From NCBI GenBank assembly GCA_965218045.1, contig CBDCJX010000008.1, forward strand, positions 434,001-498,000: a stretch of 64,000 nucleotides of DNA. The letters are read 5' to 3'. Positions 1 to 8,772 of the stretch are shown here, one piece after another; position 1 is the stretch's first letter; every line of letters starts with the position of its first letter. The notes beneath the pieces are model-generated. The model saw only the letters and a list, made by a program, of their open reading frames with translations, searched no databases and was not told where the DNA came from. The translations under genes and the position numbers were made by a program. This stretch comes from CAVRCA01 sp965218045. GTDB taxonomy: Bacteria > Pseudomonadota > Alphaproteobacteria > Acetobacterales > Acetobacteraceae.

Positions 1-120
1 CATCTGGCGTTCCTTCATCGCCACCAGCGCCGGTCTGGCAAACGCGTAGTCCTCCTGCTGAGTGAGCAGATGCCACGCCAGCACGGCGATCTTGCGTGCG
101 GTCGCGACAGCGGCGACCTG
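1..120 (-). pseudogene. IS110-family transposase, C-terminal fragment
   Basis: On the minus strand this stretch reads without stops as the end of an IS110/IS116/IS902-type transposase, including the stretch KIAVLAWHLL followed by EDYAFARPAL, which is typical of that family's C-terminal part. The 5' part of the gene is missing because the IS21 element begins three bases away, and the 3' end lies outside the window. It is a remnant and cannot encode a full enzyme. The family call rests on a short stretch. Confidence 0.6.
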
Positions 121-128
121 CTTGCGCG

Positions 129-240
129 TTCCGGTCGATCGTGATCGCTGATTCCGTTTGATCGTGATCATCCAATCCGGCGGATCCTGATCATGCGTTC
201 CAGAGGATCCTGATCACCTGGTCCGGTGATCATGATCACG
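129..240 (+). repeat. IS21 left-end tandem repeats, likely transposase binding sites
   Basis: About five imperfect repeats of roughly 22 bp follow one another, each built from a TTCCG- or ATCCG-like core then GATCGTGATC or GATCCTGATC. The right end (about 2720-2788) carries two to three copies in inverse orientation. Multiple terminal repeats of this kind are the usual binding sites for IstA. The promoter for istA must lie in or just after this block, because istA starts at 327. Confidence 0.7.
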
Positions 241-326
241 CTGGAGACGGCGGCTGCTGGCCGCTTCCGCTGACAGTCCTCAACCGACGGTAGTGTTGAT
301 CCTTTGCCGAGGAGCAAGGGATCGGG

Positions 327-1859
327 ATGCCGGGTGAGAGAGTGTCGATGCGGAAGATACGAGACGTTCTGCGGCTGCGATTGGGCCACCAGCTGCCGCA
401 GCGAGCAATCGGCCAAAGCCTGCGGCTGAGCCAGGGCGCGGTCAGCGAGTACCTGAAGCGTGCTGGCCGGGCTGGTCTGACCTGGCCGCTGCCGGACGGA
501 CTTGATGACGCGCAGCTCGAGGCATTGCTGTTCCCGCCGGCGCCGGACGTGCCGGCGGGGCAGCGCCCTGTTCCGGACTGGTCGGCTGTTCACCGCGAGA
601 TGCGACGGCCAAATGTCACACTAGCGCTGCTATGGGAGGACTACCGCGCCGAGACCGCCGACGGGTTTGGGTATTCGTGGTTCTGCGACCTGTACCGGGA
701 ATGGGTCGGCCGGCTGAAGCCGACACTGCGGCAGGTGCATACGGCGGGCGAGAAGCTGTTCGTCGACTTCGCCGGGCACACCATGGAGGTGGTGGACGGA
801 GCGACCGGGGAGATACGGCGCGCGGAGATCTTCGTCGCCGTGCTCGGTGCCTCGAGCTTCATCTACGCCGAGGCGACCTGGAGCCAGACGCTGCCGGACT
901 GGATCGGCGCCCACGTCAATGCGCTGGCGGCGATCGGCGGCGTGCCGCGCCAGATCGTGAGCGACAACCTCAAGTCCGGGATCACCAGGGCCTGCTTCTA
1001 CGAGCCGGTGGTGAACCGGACGTACGCCGAGATGGCCACGTATTACGGCACGGCGATCATCCCGGCGCGTCCCTACAAGCCGCGCGACAAGTCAAAGGTC
1101 GAGGTGGGCGTGCAAGTGGTGCAGCGCTGGATCTTGGCGCGGCTGCGCAACCGGCGGTTCTTTTCCCTGGCCGAGCTGAACGGCGCGATCCGCAAGCTGG
1201 TGATCGACCTCAACGACCGCCCGATGCGCGGTTGGGGCACGACCCGGCGGGCCTTGTTTGAGCAGTTCGATCGTCCCGCCCTGCTGCCGCTGCCGCCGAC
1301 TGCGTATGAGTATGCCGACTTGAAGCGCTGCCGGGTCAGCCTCGACTACCACGTCGAGATTGCCAAGCACTTCTACTCGGTGCCGTTCCAATTGCTGCGC
1401 CAGGAGGTCGAGGCGCGGATTACCGCCAAGACCGTGGAGATCTTCCATCGCGGCAAGCTGGTGGCGGCGCATGCCCGCAGCCTACGGACGCATCGGCCGA
1501 CCACGGTGGCGGATCACATGCCGAGCTCGCATCGGCGCTACCGCGACTGGACGCACGAGCGGATCCTGCGCGAGGCCGCCGCCATCGGCGACGACACCGC
1601 CGCCCTGCTCGAGGTGATCCTGCGCTCGCGCCCGCATCCCGAGCAGGGATTTCGGTCCTGCATCGGCATTCTCGGGCTCGGCAAGCGCTACGGCGCCGAG
1701 CGCGTGGACGCGGCATGCGCGCGAGCACTGGTTCTCGGCACCCGATCCTACGCCTCGGTGTCGGCGATCCTGAAGAATGCTCAGGAGAAGAGGGCTGATC
1801 CCGCCCGCTCGCCCGGTCTGCTGCACGAGAACATCCGTGGCCCTGGCTACTATCATTGA
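327..1859 (+). CDS. istA: IS21-family transposase IstA
   Basis: IstA is the DDE transposase that cuts and joins the ends of IS21 elements, working with the ATPase IstB. The 510-residue protein has an N-terminal helix-turn-helix (around residues 15-45, with AIGQSLRLSQGAVSEYLKRA), then an RNase H-like integrase core. Acidic residues are visible in LFVDFAGHT, in VSDNLKSG and in the following KSKVEVGVQVVQ helix. Length is normal for the family and no frameshift is seen, so the gene looks intact. It is followed within a few bases by istB, the standard arrangement. Confidence 0.93.
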   Translation: MPGERVSMRKIRDVLRLRLGHQLPQRAIGQSLRLSQGAVSEYLKRAGRAGLTWPLPDGLDDAQLEALLFPPAPDVPAGQRPVPDWSAVHREMRRPNVTLALLWEDYRAETADGFGYSWFCDLYREWVGRLKPTLRQVHTAGEKLFVDFAGHTMEVVDGATGEIRRAEIFVAVLGASSFIYAEATWSQTLPDWIGAHVNALAAIGGVPRQIVSDNLKSGITRACFYEPVVNRTYAEMATYYGTAIIPARPYKPRDKSKVEVGVQVVQRWILARLRNRRFFSLAELNGAIRKLVIDLNDRPMRGWGTTRRALFEQFDRPALLPLPPTAYEYADLKRCRVSLDYHVEIAKHFYSVPFQLLRQEVEARITAKTVEIFHRGKLVAAHARSLRTHRPTTVADHMPSSHRRYRDWTHERILREAAAIGDDTAALLEVILRSRPHPEQGFRSCIGILGLGKRYGAERVDAACARALVLGTRSYASVSAILKNAQEKRADPARSPGLLHENIRGPGYYH

Positions 1860-1870
1860 GAGGAGATCCC

Positions 1871-2638
1871 ATGCTGATCCACCCCATGGTCGAGCGCCTG
1901 CGCGGCCTCGGCCTGGCCGCCATGGCCGACGCGTTTGTCGAGATGCAGCGCAACTCGACGGCTGATGACCTATCGCGCGAAGACTGGCTTGGCCTTCTGA
2001 TCGACCGCGAGGCGACCGCCCGGGAAGGAAAACGTCTCGCCCGCAGGCTGCGCCAAGCCCGGTTGCGGCAGAACGCCGTGATCGAAGATACCGATCTGCG
2101 CACGCCGCGTGGGCTCGATCGTAGCCTGTTCCAGAAGCTCGCCACTTGCGGCTGGATCCGCGAGAGCCAGCATTTGCTGATCGGCGGTCCGACCGGCGTG
2201 GGTAAATCTTGGCTGGCCTGTGCGCTCGGCCACAAGGCCTGCCGAGACGGCTTCTCGGTGATGTATCGCCGTTCGGCCCGCCTGTTTGCCGACCTCGCGA
2301 CTGCGCGCGGCGAGGGACGGCTGACAAGGCTGATGGCGACGTTGGAGCGTACCCGCTTGCTCATCATCGACGACTGGGGCCCCGAGCCGCTGAACGCAGA
2401 GCAGCGACGGGACCTGCTGGAGATCATCGATGACCGCGACCAGAAGGGCTCGCTCTTGATCACGAGCCAGGTCCCTGTTGCCCGCTGGCACGAGATTATC
2501 GGCGACCCGACCTTCGGCGACGCGATCCTGGACCGCGTTATCCACCGCGCTCACCGCATCGAGCTTAAGGGCGAGAGCCTGCGCAAGCGCAACGCGATCA
2601 CGACCGCCGACGGCTTGACGAACACCAAGGAGAAGTGA
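1871..2638 (+). CDS. istB: IS21-family helper ATPase IstB
   Basis: IstB is the DnaC/DnaA-like AAA+ ATPase that helps IstA choose and activate target DNA. The 255-residue protein shows a Walker A motif (GGPTGVGKSWLA), a Walker B motif (LLIIDDWG) and the usual short N-terminal domain. I place the start at the ATG at 1871, which has an AGGAG ribosome binding site at 1861-1865 and lies 11 nt after the istA stop. An in-frame non-ATG start at 1856 overlapping istA is possible. The gene appears complete. Confidence 0.92.
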   Translation: MLIHPMVERLRGLGLAAMADAFVEMQRNSTADDLSREDWLGLLIDREATAREGKRLARRLRQARLRQNAVIEDTDLRTPRGLDRSLFQKLATCGWIRESQHLLIGGPTGVGKSWLACALGHKACRDGFSVMYRRSARLFADLATARGEGRLTRLMATLERTRLLIIDDWGPEPLNAEQRRDLLEIIDDRDQKGSLLITSQVPVARWHEIIGDPTFGDAILDRVIHRAHRIELKGESLRKRNAITTADGLTNTKEK

Positions 2639-2788
2639 GACCCCTTCAACCGTCAGTGGCAGCGACCAGCCACCATCCCAAGCCGTCCACCGTGCGCTCC
2701 TCGGGCATGGTGAACAGCATGGTTTTGATCACCGTGACAGGTGATCACGATCGGCCGGAATGGCTGATCAGGATCAACGGAATCCGCA

Positions 2789-2944
2789 ATGAATGGGCCG
2801 TTCAGCGCGCACGCTACATGACACTGGAAACCATCGCGCCGCTCAGCGATGATCCTCGCGTCAGCTTGCCAGCCCTGGCAGCCTGACAGGCAGCTCACCT
2901 CTGCCCAACAACGCCGCTGCTACACCATGCCGCGGGACACGACC
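2789..2944 (+). mobile_element. IS256-family element, 3' terminal fragment
   Basis: These 156 bases are identical, by direct reading, to 14015-14170, the last codons of the complete IS256-family transposase plus its right inverted repeat. The fragment starts exactly where the IS21 element ends, so an IS256 copy was truncated at this junction. Perfect identity over this length implies the two copies separated recently. It encodes only the tail of the transposase and is non-functional. Confidence 0.92.
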
Positions 2945-2999
2945 CCCATCGTGGCGATCGGCAGTCTTGTCGTCACATGCGAGCCGGGGAAGGTGGTGG

Positions 3000-3066
3000 T
3001 CAGCTCACGCTTACGCGGCGTTGGACTGCCCACTCGTCGTTTGGCCCGAGCAGAATTGCGCCGACG
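3000..3066 (-). pseudogene. Degenerate IS256-type transposase tail
   Basis: On the minus strand this region reads GAILLGPNDEWAVQRR then VSVS and a stop, closely resembling the GALLLEQHDEWAVQRARYMT end of the complete IS256-family transposase at 12913-14112. Nothing upstream on that strand aligns clearly, so it is at most a small, diverged remnant in opposite orientation to the neighbouring fragment. The rest of 2945-3266 shows no gene I can support. Confidence 0.4.
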
Positions 3067-3266
3067 GTCCCGGCGCCTGCCAGCTGCACCAGCAGGGCGA
3101 GCTGCACGCGGAAAACGCTTCTGCTCCAGGCTCCATCGCCGACTTGGATCATGGCAACGCCGCGAGCCGCCATGTGCCGCCGGCGCACCGCTTACCAAAC
3201 GACTCTGAAGACTCAACCTGTTCCCGGATGGAAACTCAGCGAACTACCCGCGAATCCGACGGGCTG

Positions 3267-4277
3267 CTAGGTCCGCCGCTTGCGCAACGAGGCGAGGATC
3301 GAGGTTTGGGTACCGGCGGGAACCGAGAAACTTGTCTGCAGGAGAGCGGCCTTTACAAAACCTAACGAATATGCAAGGCGCCACCGGCATGCAATAAACC
3401 TTGTACTATCGCGCGAGACTAGAAATCCTGGCAACAAAATCAGGCAAACAAAAACTCGTCGAGCAAGCTGAAAATAAATGCTCCAATATTCTCCAAGCAG
3501 TCGTTTGGTAAACACCGTTGAAACTCCCTGCCAATAGAGGCGGGATAGTAGCCATTTTGGATTGAGCCTACTTGGCTGTATGTGGTGTCGAACTGTAATT
3601 CGTGATTCGTATAACACAAGATAACCAGTGTTTTGTAGCCCCCAAGCGAGCTGCACGTCTTCGTCGGAAAGCAGCACACTGCCGGTCCGTCCTGCAAACT
3701 CATTGAAGCCACCACTTTCCAGCAGGACCGAACGCCTGACCACCATGTTTGCACCATACGGCTCTAGCCCGGGCGGAAGTGCCTTCGAGCGGTATTCGCC
3801 ACTTCCTTCATATTCGATGATAGACAGCACACCGCGTAATCGGGACGGCCACCACGCCGGCAACTCCTTTTCCCAAACGGGCAAGATGCGGCCGCCCAAC
3901 ACCGCGGGTGGGATGGCGCAGTGTAAGATGGTCGCTTTGATCTGCTCGATCCAGTCAGCGTCGGGAACGGCGTCATCATCGACGTAGGCTATATACTCGC
4001 CCCGGGCGGCGTTTGCGCCAGCATTGCGAGCGACACTAAGGCCTGGACGCGCGACCCTCACCAGCTCGACGCCCGCCCGACCCTTGACCATCTCGTCGAG
4101 CAGTCTTGCGTTTCGGTAGTTTGAACAACTGTCGACCAATATGATTTCAAATGCCGGGACTGCGACCGATTGTCTGTCCAATCCGTCAAGGCAGACGCCT
4201 ACAAACTCCGGCCTGTCGCGCGTGCAGATACAGACGGTAACGAGTGGATGGTCTGAACACCGCATGTAGTCAGACAT
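3267..4277 (-). CDS. Family 2 glycosyltransferase
   Basis: The 336-residue protein is a GT-A fold glycosyltransferase that would transfer a sugar from a nucleotide-sugar donor during surface polysaccharide or glycan synthesis. The N-terminus has the family 2 start LVTVCICTRDRPEFV, and the metal-binding acidic motif is visible in EYIAYVDDDAVPD. Later LSDEDVQLAWGL fits the acceptor/catalytic region. A hydrophobic stretch near RRVFVCLILLPGFLV suggests membrane association. It overlaps the upstream glycosyltransferase by 8 nt, and both lie downstream of UDP-glucose dehydrogenase on the same strand. Its GC content is lower than most of the window. Donor and acceptor cannot be told from sequence. 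Confidence 0.85.
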   Translation of the reverse strand: MSDYMRCSDHPLVTVCICTRDRPEFVGVCLDGLDRQSVAVPAFEIILVDSCSNYRNARLLDEMVKGRAGVELVRVARPGLSVARNAGANAARGEYIAYVDDDAVPDADWIEQIKATILHCAIPPAVLGGRILPVWEKELPAWWPSRLRGVLSIIEYEGSGEYRSKALPPGLEPYGANMVVRRSVLLESGGFNEFAGRTGSVLLSDEDVQLAWGLQNTGYLVLYESRITVRHHIQPSRLNPKWLLSRLYWQGVSTVFTKRLLGEYWSIYFQLARRVFVCLILLPGFLVSRDSTRFIACRWRLAYSLGFVKAALLQTSFSVPAGTQTSILASLRKRRT

Positions 4278-5331
4278 GGGCCTGCATCTCGGGAACTCGT
4301 CTTCCTGGAGCGGCAGCGTCAGGGAAGGTGGTCATCAGCCCGAGCTCGCATAGTTGTCGGCTGCCGGTTAGGCGTATTGACTCGCTATGCCACAATGACA
4401 GTTTGGGATCTTTGCCGAGAATGGCAGCATAGCGACGATACTCTCGGGCTCCATCAAAATACTCTCTGCGCTGCGCTTCGAGTTCGGCCTTGGCACCAAA
4501 ATCTCCCAGAAACTTGAAGTGGAGAAGAGCACCAGTTCCCTCGGAAAGCCGAACCGAAGTGATCTTGTGCGTCGTCGCCAGATACCGCATGCCCTTGCGC
4601 CAGAGCACGAGAGGCACCTTCGCCAAATTCGGTGGACGCTCGGTCCTCCATCCTTGAACACGAGCGTTGCGTCGAATTACTGAAAAGCGATTTCCCACGT
4701 TGTATAGGCGTTCCGTGAAACGCAGACCGAAGCTTGGCGCCTGCCAGTGGGGAAAAAATACACGCTGGCGAACTCCTCCGTATATCTCATGATAGGGGCA
4801 GTCCGGAGCTGGTCCAGTTCTCCGGTAGGGTCCACCGTCAAACCACTCACAAGCCGCCGTAAACGGCTGGCCGGGATAATATGCCGCCACACTGGCAGTG
4901 GCCGTGCCATACATGTCGAGCAGCATGCAGGGCAGCGCTTCCGCCCCTTCAGCCATTATCCGGCGGCATAACGCCGGAAGTTGAGTGGTCTCGACGTCGG
5001 GATAATACAGGAGTTCGTCCGCATCGACAGTCAGGCACCAATGGCCCGCACCATACCGGTCGAGCAGACTATCGAGCCAGGCTTGTCCGCCGGAGGCTTG
5101 TCGGAAAGACGCCTGCGTGATGAAGAGGTGAACGTCAGGCTCGCTAGCAAGAAGTGGCGAAGAGCCGTCGGTGGAAGCATTGTCTACAATGATGAAGCGA
5201 TCTGCCCCGAGGTCTCGATAATACTTGAGAAAGAAAGGAATTCTTATCAGCTCATTACGAAGTTTTACAAAAACTCGTACTTCCTTGGTAGAGCTTATCT
5301 CGGGAGGTGGCTTATTGACTGTTTGAAGCAC
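4270..5331 (-). CDS. Glycosyltransferase, family 2-like
   Basis: The 353-residue protein resembles bacterial glycosyltransferases of the Glyco_tranf_2_4 type. It begins with VRVFVKLRNELIRIPFFLKY and then DRFIIVDNASTDGS, the nucleotide-sugar binding start of a GT-A fold. The acidic metal site appears as CLTVDADELLYYPD. The remainder, rich in aromatic residues, is typical of this group. Its 3' end overlaps the next glycosyltransferase by 8 nt, so the two are probably co-translated. The likely role is in capsule or exopolysaccharide assembly; the specific linkage is unknown. Confidence 0.8.
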   Translation of the reverse strand: MLQTVNKPPPEISSTKEVRVFVKLRNELIRIPFFLKYYRDLGADRFIIVDNASTDGSSPLLASEPDVHLFITQASFRQASGGQAWLDSLLDRYGAGHWCLTVDADELLYYPDVETTQLPALCRRIMAEGAEALPCMLLDMYGTATASVAAYYPGQPFTAACEWFDGGPYRRTGPAPDCPYHEIYGGVRQRVFFPHWQAPSFGLRFTERLYNVGNRFSVIRRNARVQGWRTERPPNLAKVPLVLWRKGMRYLATTHKITSVRLSEGTGALLHFKFLGDFGAKAELEAQRREYFDGAREYRRYAAILGKDPKLSLWHSESIRLTGSRQLCELGLMTTFPDAAAPGRRVPEMQAHV

Positions 5332-5410
5332 CTTGAGACCACCTTGCCTAATCTGAAGATTGAAACTATCGATTTACTGATCGCCATCGGCACACCAAAA
5401 AGGAGTGAGA

Positions 5411-6727
5411 TCAAGGAGACAATGGGCGTCCAATACAGTGGTAAGAGAAACCGGCTTCGAGCATCGTGGCAGGGTCGTAGATGTTTCGGAGATCAACAAT
5501 TACTCGTCCGCTCATGGATGCACAAAGTCGCTCTGGTGCCAGAGCGCGAAACTCATTCCACTCCGTCGTAATAACGAGCGCGTCAGCTGCCTCGGCTGCG
5601 TGCAGTGCATCCCGGCAATAGGTCACACTTTCTGGTAGGAGCGGCCTAGCCTGAGCCATTCCTTCGGGATCGAAAACTCTTACGTTCGCGCCATCCTCGA
5701 TCAGACGCCAGATGATCGGGATCGAGGGCGCGTCCCGCATGTCATCCGTCTCCGGTTTGAATGTCAGGCCAAAAATCGCGATTGTTCGGCTGCGGACGGA
5801 GCCACCGCACGCGGCCACTACGCGCGCAGCCATTCCCGCCTTGCGCGCGTCGTTGACGGCGACAACTGCTTCCACGAGCCTCGAGGGCGCGCCGCAATCC
5901 TGCGCGATTCGGACAAGTGCCATTGTGTCTTTCGGAAAACAAGAGCCGCCGAAACCTGGCCCGGGATGCAGGAACTTACGCCCGATCCTCCCGTCAAGCC
6001 CAATGCCGCGCGCTACATCATGCACATCTGCGCCCACCCGCTCACAAAGGTCGGCCATTTCATTAATGAAAGTGACCTTCATCGCGAGGAAAGCGTTCGC
6101 CGCGTATTTCGTCAGTTCCGCAGTCTCGATGCCGGTAAAGACGATGGGTGCTTCGATCAGGTAGAGAGGACGGTAAAGCCGCCGTAACACATCACGGGCA
6201 CGATCGCTTTCGGCGCCAATAATCACCCGATCGGGGCGCATGAAATCGGCAATCGCACTGCCTTCACGCAGGAATTCCGGATTTGAAGCGACGTCGAAGT
6301 CGAGATCCGGGCGAGTCGCCCCGATTATCTCGGCAATGCGGCGGCCAGTGCCGACAGGGACCGTCGACTTCGTCACGACCACTGCGGGGCCGATAAGAGC
6401 GCCAGCAATCTGTTCCGCTGCCGCATAAACGTAACTCAGGTCAGCGTGTCCATCTCCGCGTCGGGTTGGCGTACCGACAGCGATGAAAACTGCTTCGGTG
6501 CCATCAATCGCCGCTGCCAGATCATCACCAAAATGCAGACGGCCTGCGCGGACGTTCTCCGCCACCAACCGATCGAGCCCGGGCTCAAAAATTGGCATGC
6601 GACCGTCTCGCAGCGCTGAGAGCTTGCGAGAGTCGGTCTCCACGACTGCGACCTCGGAGCCAAACTCAGCAAAACATGCACCGGAGACAAGCCCGACGTA
6701 GCCCCCCCCGATCATCGCAATTCGCAC
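5411..6727 (-). CDS. ugd: UDP-glucose 6-dehydrogenase
   Basis: The enzyme oxidises UDP-glucose twice with NAD+ to UDP-glucuronate, a precursor of acidic polysaccharides. The 438-residue length is normal. The N-terminal Rossmann motif is MRIAMIGGGYVGLVSGACFA, and the catalytic cysteine lies in GPGFGGSCFPKD (about residue 263). The central NEMADLCERVGADV helix and C-terminal UDP-binding domain (IFGLTFKPETDD) are present. It is followed on the same strand by two glycosyltransferases after a 79-bp gap, consistent with a small polysaccharide locus. The upstream gap to fliJ is about 60 bp. Confidence 0.93.
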   Translation of the reverse strand: MRIAMIGGGYVGLVSGACFAEFGSEVAVVETDSRKLSALRDGRMPIFEPGLDRLVAENVRAGRLHFGDDLAAAIDGTEAVFIAVGTPTRRGDGHADLSYVYAAAEQIAGALIGPAVVVTKSTVPVGTGRRIAEIIGATRPDLDFDVASNPEFLREGSAIADFMRPDRVIIGAESDRARDVLRRLYRPLYLIEAPIVFTGIETAELTKYAANAFLAMKVTFINEMADLCERVGADVHDVARGIGLDGRIGRKFLHPGPGFGGSCFPKDTMALVRIAQDCGAPSRLVEAVVAVNDARKAGMAARVVAACGGSVRSRTIAIFGLTFKPETDDMRDAPSIPIIWRLIEDGANVRVFDPEGMAQARPLLPESVTYCRDALHAAEAADALVITTEWNEFRALAPERLCASMSGRVIVDLRNIYDPATMLEAGFSYHCIGRPLSP

Positions 6728-6789
6728 GAATTATGCTCCCCCAGCCGGTGTCTCTATTAAGCACGTGTATAGTTAACGTGTCATTTCCT

Positions 6790-7230
6790 TCACGAGTTTT
6801 GATCCGTGGCGAACTGGCTGATATAGCATGCCGCCTCATCCAAAGTGATCTGCTCTCGGCGCGCCAGGCGCTCGTTGCCTTCAACTCTCTTCCTGGAAAT
6901 CGCAGCCTCCGCCGCTTCATAGTCTCCGAGCGCCGCAGCAACGGTTGCTTGAACCAGAGAACGCCCGTGTCGCGCGCGTTCAAGATCGGTTCCCAAGCGC
7001 GCCTTCCGTGTTCGCGCCACGTCGAGCCACCTCAAGAACATCGCCGGTTTGCTTGCGTCTTTGGTCATGTCCGTTAGTGACCGCAGATCGAGGGCTATCT
7101 CGGCCTCGGCCTCTCTAAGCGAGCAAATAGCCCGCGCCTCATCCTCCAAGTGGCGGCCGAGCGAATGTCGAGCTTGATCGAGGGCAAAACGACGGACCTT
7201 GAGCAAAGCCTTCAGGGATTCACGCGGCAT
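6790..7230 (-). CDS. fliJ: FliJ-like flagellar export chaperone
   Basis: The 146-residue, highly charged and helical protein sits directly after fliI, the usual position of FliJ, which escorts export substrates and stimulates the FliI ATPase at the flagellar basal body. The sequence is predicted coiled coil through most of its length (for example LEDEARAICSLREAEAEIAL). FliJ proteins diverge strongly, so the call relies on position and size more than on motifs. I use the ATG at 7230 (MPRESLKAL), which overlaps the fliI stop by 11 nt; a longer in-frame extension to 7293 lies within fliI. Confidence 0.7.
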   Translation of the reverse strand: MPRESLKALLKVRRFALDQARHSLGRHLEDEARAICSLREAEAEIALDLRSLTDMTKDASKPAMFLRWLDVARTRKARLGTDLERARHGRSLVQATVAAALGDYEAAEAAISRKRVEGNERLARREQITLDEAACYISQFATDQNS

Positions 7231-8578
7231 GGTCGGTCGTTGCCAAAGCTTGGCTAAGAAGCATGAACGCCTCCCCAGCGTCGGTCCGTTCATCTCGGGG
7301 TTGCCGGAAGATGCGTTCTATACGAGGCGCCAAGAGGAGCGCCTCGTCAACAGCGGGGTCGGATCCCGTGCGATACGCCCCCAATCGTACGAGATCGGCC
7401 ACCTCCGCGTGGAGCGCGAGGATCGCGCGCGCATTCTTGGCTAGCTCAAACTCCTGTGAACTCAAGCATCCCGGCACCGAGCGAGAGAGCGACCTCAGGA
7501 TATCCACGGCCGGATACCGCCCGCTCTCACCAATGCGGCGGTCCAAAATGACGTGGCCATCCAGAATGCCCCGGACCGCATCTGCAATCGGCTCATTATG
7601 ATCGTCCCCTTCTACCAGGACGGTGAATAGACCAGTTATGTAGCCGGGACGGGAACCCGTGCGGTCCGGTCCGGGGCCGGCTCGTTCCAAGAGCTTCGGC
7701 AACTCGGCAAACACGCTCGGGGGGTAACCTCGAGTCGCTGGGGGTTCCCCCGAAGACAGTCCTATCTCCCGCAAAGCCAGGCAGAAGCGCGTGACACTGT
7801 CTACCATAAGCAATACCGACCGTCCCTGATCCCGAAAGTACTCAGCGACCGCCATTGCCGTGTAGGCTGCCTCGCGACGCATAAGCGGCGGGCTGTCTGA
7901 GGTAGCGACGACGATCACGGACCGGCTCAGCCCCTCCGACCTGAGTTCATCCTCGACAAACTCACGCACCTCGCGTCCGCGCTCACCGACGAGGGCAATG
8001 ACCGCTATGTCGCTCGCGGTGTGACGTGCCAGCATCGCCAACAACGTCGACTTCCCCACTCCAGAGCCAGCAAAGAGGCCAAGCCGTTGCCCCTCTCGAC
8101 AGGTTGTAAAGACGTCGAGCACCCGGACTCCGAGATCTAGGCGCGCTCCGAGCCGTGCCCTCGTTGCCGCCTCAGGGGCCGCAACCCGAACCGGTCGCAG
8201 ACACGACCGACTGCCGAGTTCCCCACGGCCGTCGATGGGGTTCCCGAACGGATCAATGATGCGGCCGAGGCAGCTTGGCGAGATCGGGATCTGCGGTCCT
8301 CGCTCCGAACTGCCCGCGAGGATAGTCCGCCTCGCCAGAGCCGCGCTGCCTGGCCCAATACCGTCGAGCGAGCCGAAAACCATCGCCTGCGCCCTTCCGT
8401 GCCGAAAACCGACTACTTCCGAGTTGAGATAATCGCCGCTTCTAGTAGAGAGCATGATCCTGTCGCCAACGGCGAGGTGCGAGCCCAGCCCCGCCACGTC
8501 CGCCGCCAAACCGCTCACCCCGGCGACATAGCCATAGACCGCCGCAGAACTCCTGTGCCCAACGTGCCGGCGCGCCAT
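7220..8578 (-). CDS. fliI: Flagellum-specific ATPase FliI
   Basis: FliI is the hexameric ATPase of the flagellar type III export apparatus. The P-loop is GLFAGSGVGKSTLLAML, followed by the ALVGERGREVREFVEDEL region and VLLMVDSVTRFCLALREIG, all signatures of FliI/YscN ATPases. I choose the first ATG (8578, MARRHVGHRSS), which gives 452 residues, the usual length. The open frame extends upstream to a GTG at 8722, but that extension has no family-like sequence. It is translationally coupled to fliJ. No other flagellar gene occurs in the window, so this is a two-gene outpost of the flagellar regulon beside a CtrA-like regulator. Confidence 0.93.
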   Translation of the reverse strand: MARRHVGHRSSAAVYGYVAGVSGLAADVAGLGSHLAVGDRIMLSTRSGDYLNSEVVGFRHGRAQAMVFGSLDGIGPGSAALARRTILAGSSERGPQIPISPSCLGRIIDPFGNPIDGRGELGSRSCLRPVRVAAPEAATRARLGARLDLGVRVLDVFTTCREGQRLGLFAGSGVGKSTLLAMLARHTASDIAVIALVGERGREVREFVEDELRSEGLSRSVIVVATSDSPPLMRREAAYTAMAVAEYFRDQGRSVLLMVDSVTRFCLALREIGLSSGEPPATRGYPPSVFAELPKLLERAGPGPDRTGSRPGYITGLFTVLVEGDDHNEPIADAVRGILDGHVILDRRIGESGRYPAVDILRSLSRSVPGCLSSQEFELAKNARAILALHAEVADLVRLGAYRTGSDPAVDEALLLAPRIERIFRQPRDERTDAGEAFMLLSQALATTDHAA

Positions 8579-8772
8579 CCGCACACGGTCTGCAGTAACG
8601 GCCTTTTGCGTCAATTTTTGTCTCCAGTCTCGATAAGTGTATTCGGGGCTTGGTTTCACCCCGGAATGTCGCGCTTCAGCTGAATATAATCGCAAAAAAG
8701 TAAATATGCTGTGGAAACACACACGCAGAGGTGGTAACTCACGATTGCATCGCAGCTTGGAGGGGCCAATCT
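8579..8772. promoter_or_regulatory. Divergent intergenic region between fliI and ctrA-like gene
   Basis: About 190 AT-richer bases separate two genes that run apart, so promoters for both must lie here. A ribosome binding site (GGAGG near 8758-8762) precedes the ctrA-like ATG at 8773. I do not see a TTAA-N7-TTAA CtrA box or another recognisable operator, so the control logic is not shown by the sequence. Confidence 0.4.

Larger units (their letters stand above)
123..2788 (+). mobile_element. IS21-family insertion sequence, complete
   Basis: The element contains istA and istB and is bounded by related inverted ends that begin TGCG..TTCCG at 123 and finish CGGAATCCGCA at 2788, the TG...CA termini expected for IS21. 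Each end carries repeated GATCNTGATC blocks. No short target duplication is visible: the bases before 123 and after 2788 differ, and the two flanks belong to different insertion sequences (IS110 on the left, IS256 on the right). Either the element moved by recombination between copies, or a deletion beside it removed one original flank. Confidence 0.85.

Noticed and set aside
2945..3266. Small ORFs around 2977-3270 as genes
   Set aside because: All three overlapping short frames lack motifs, and part of the region looks like an IS256 remnant.
6757..6776. TTAA ... TTAA pair upstream of ugd as a CtrA binding box
   Set aside because: The half-sites are 12 bases apart, not the 7 of the canonical box, and no further support is visible.
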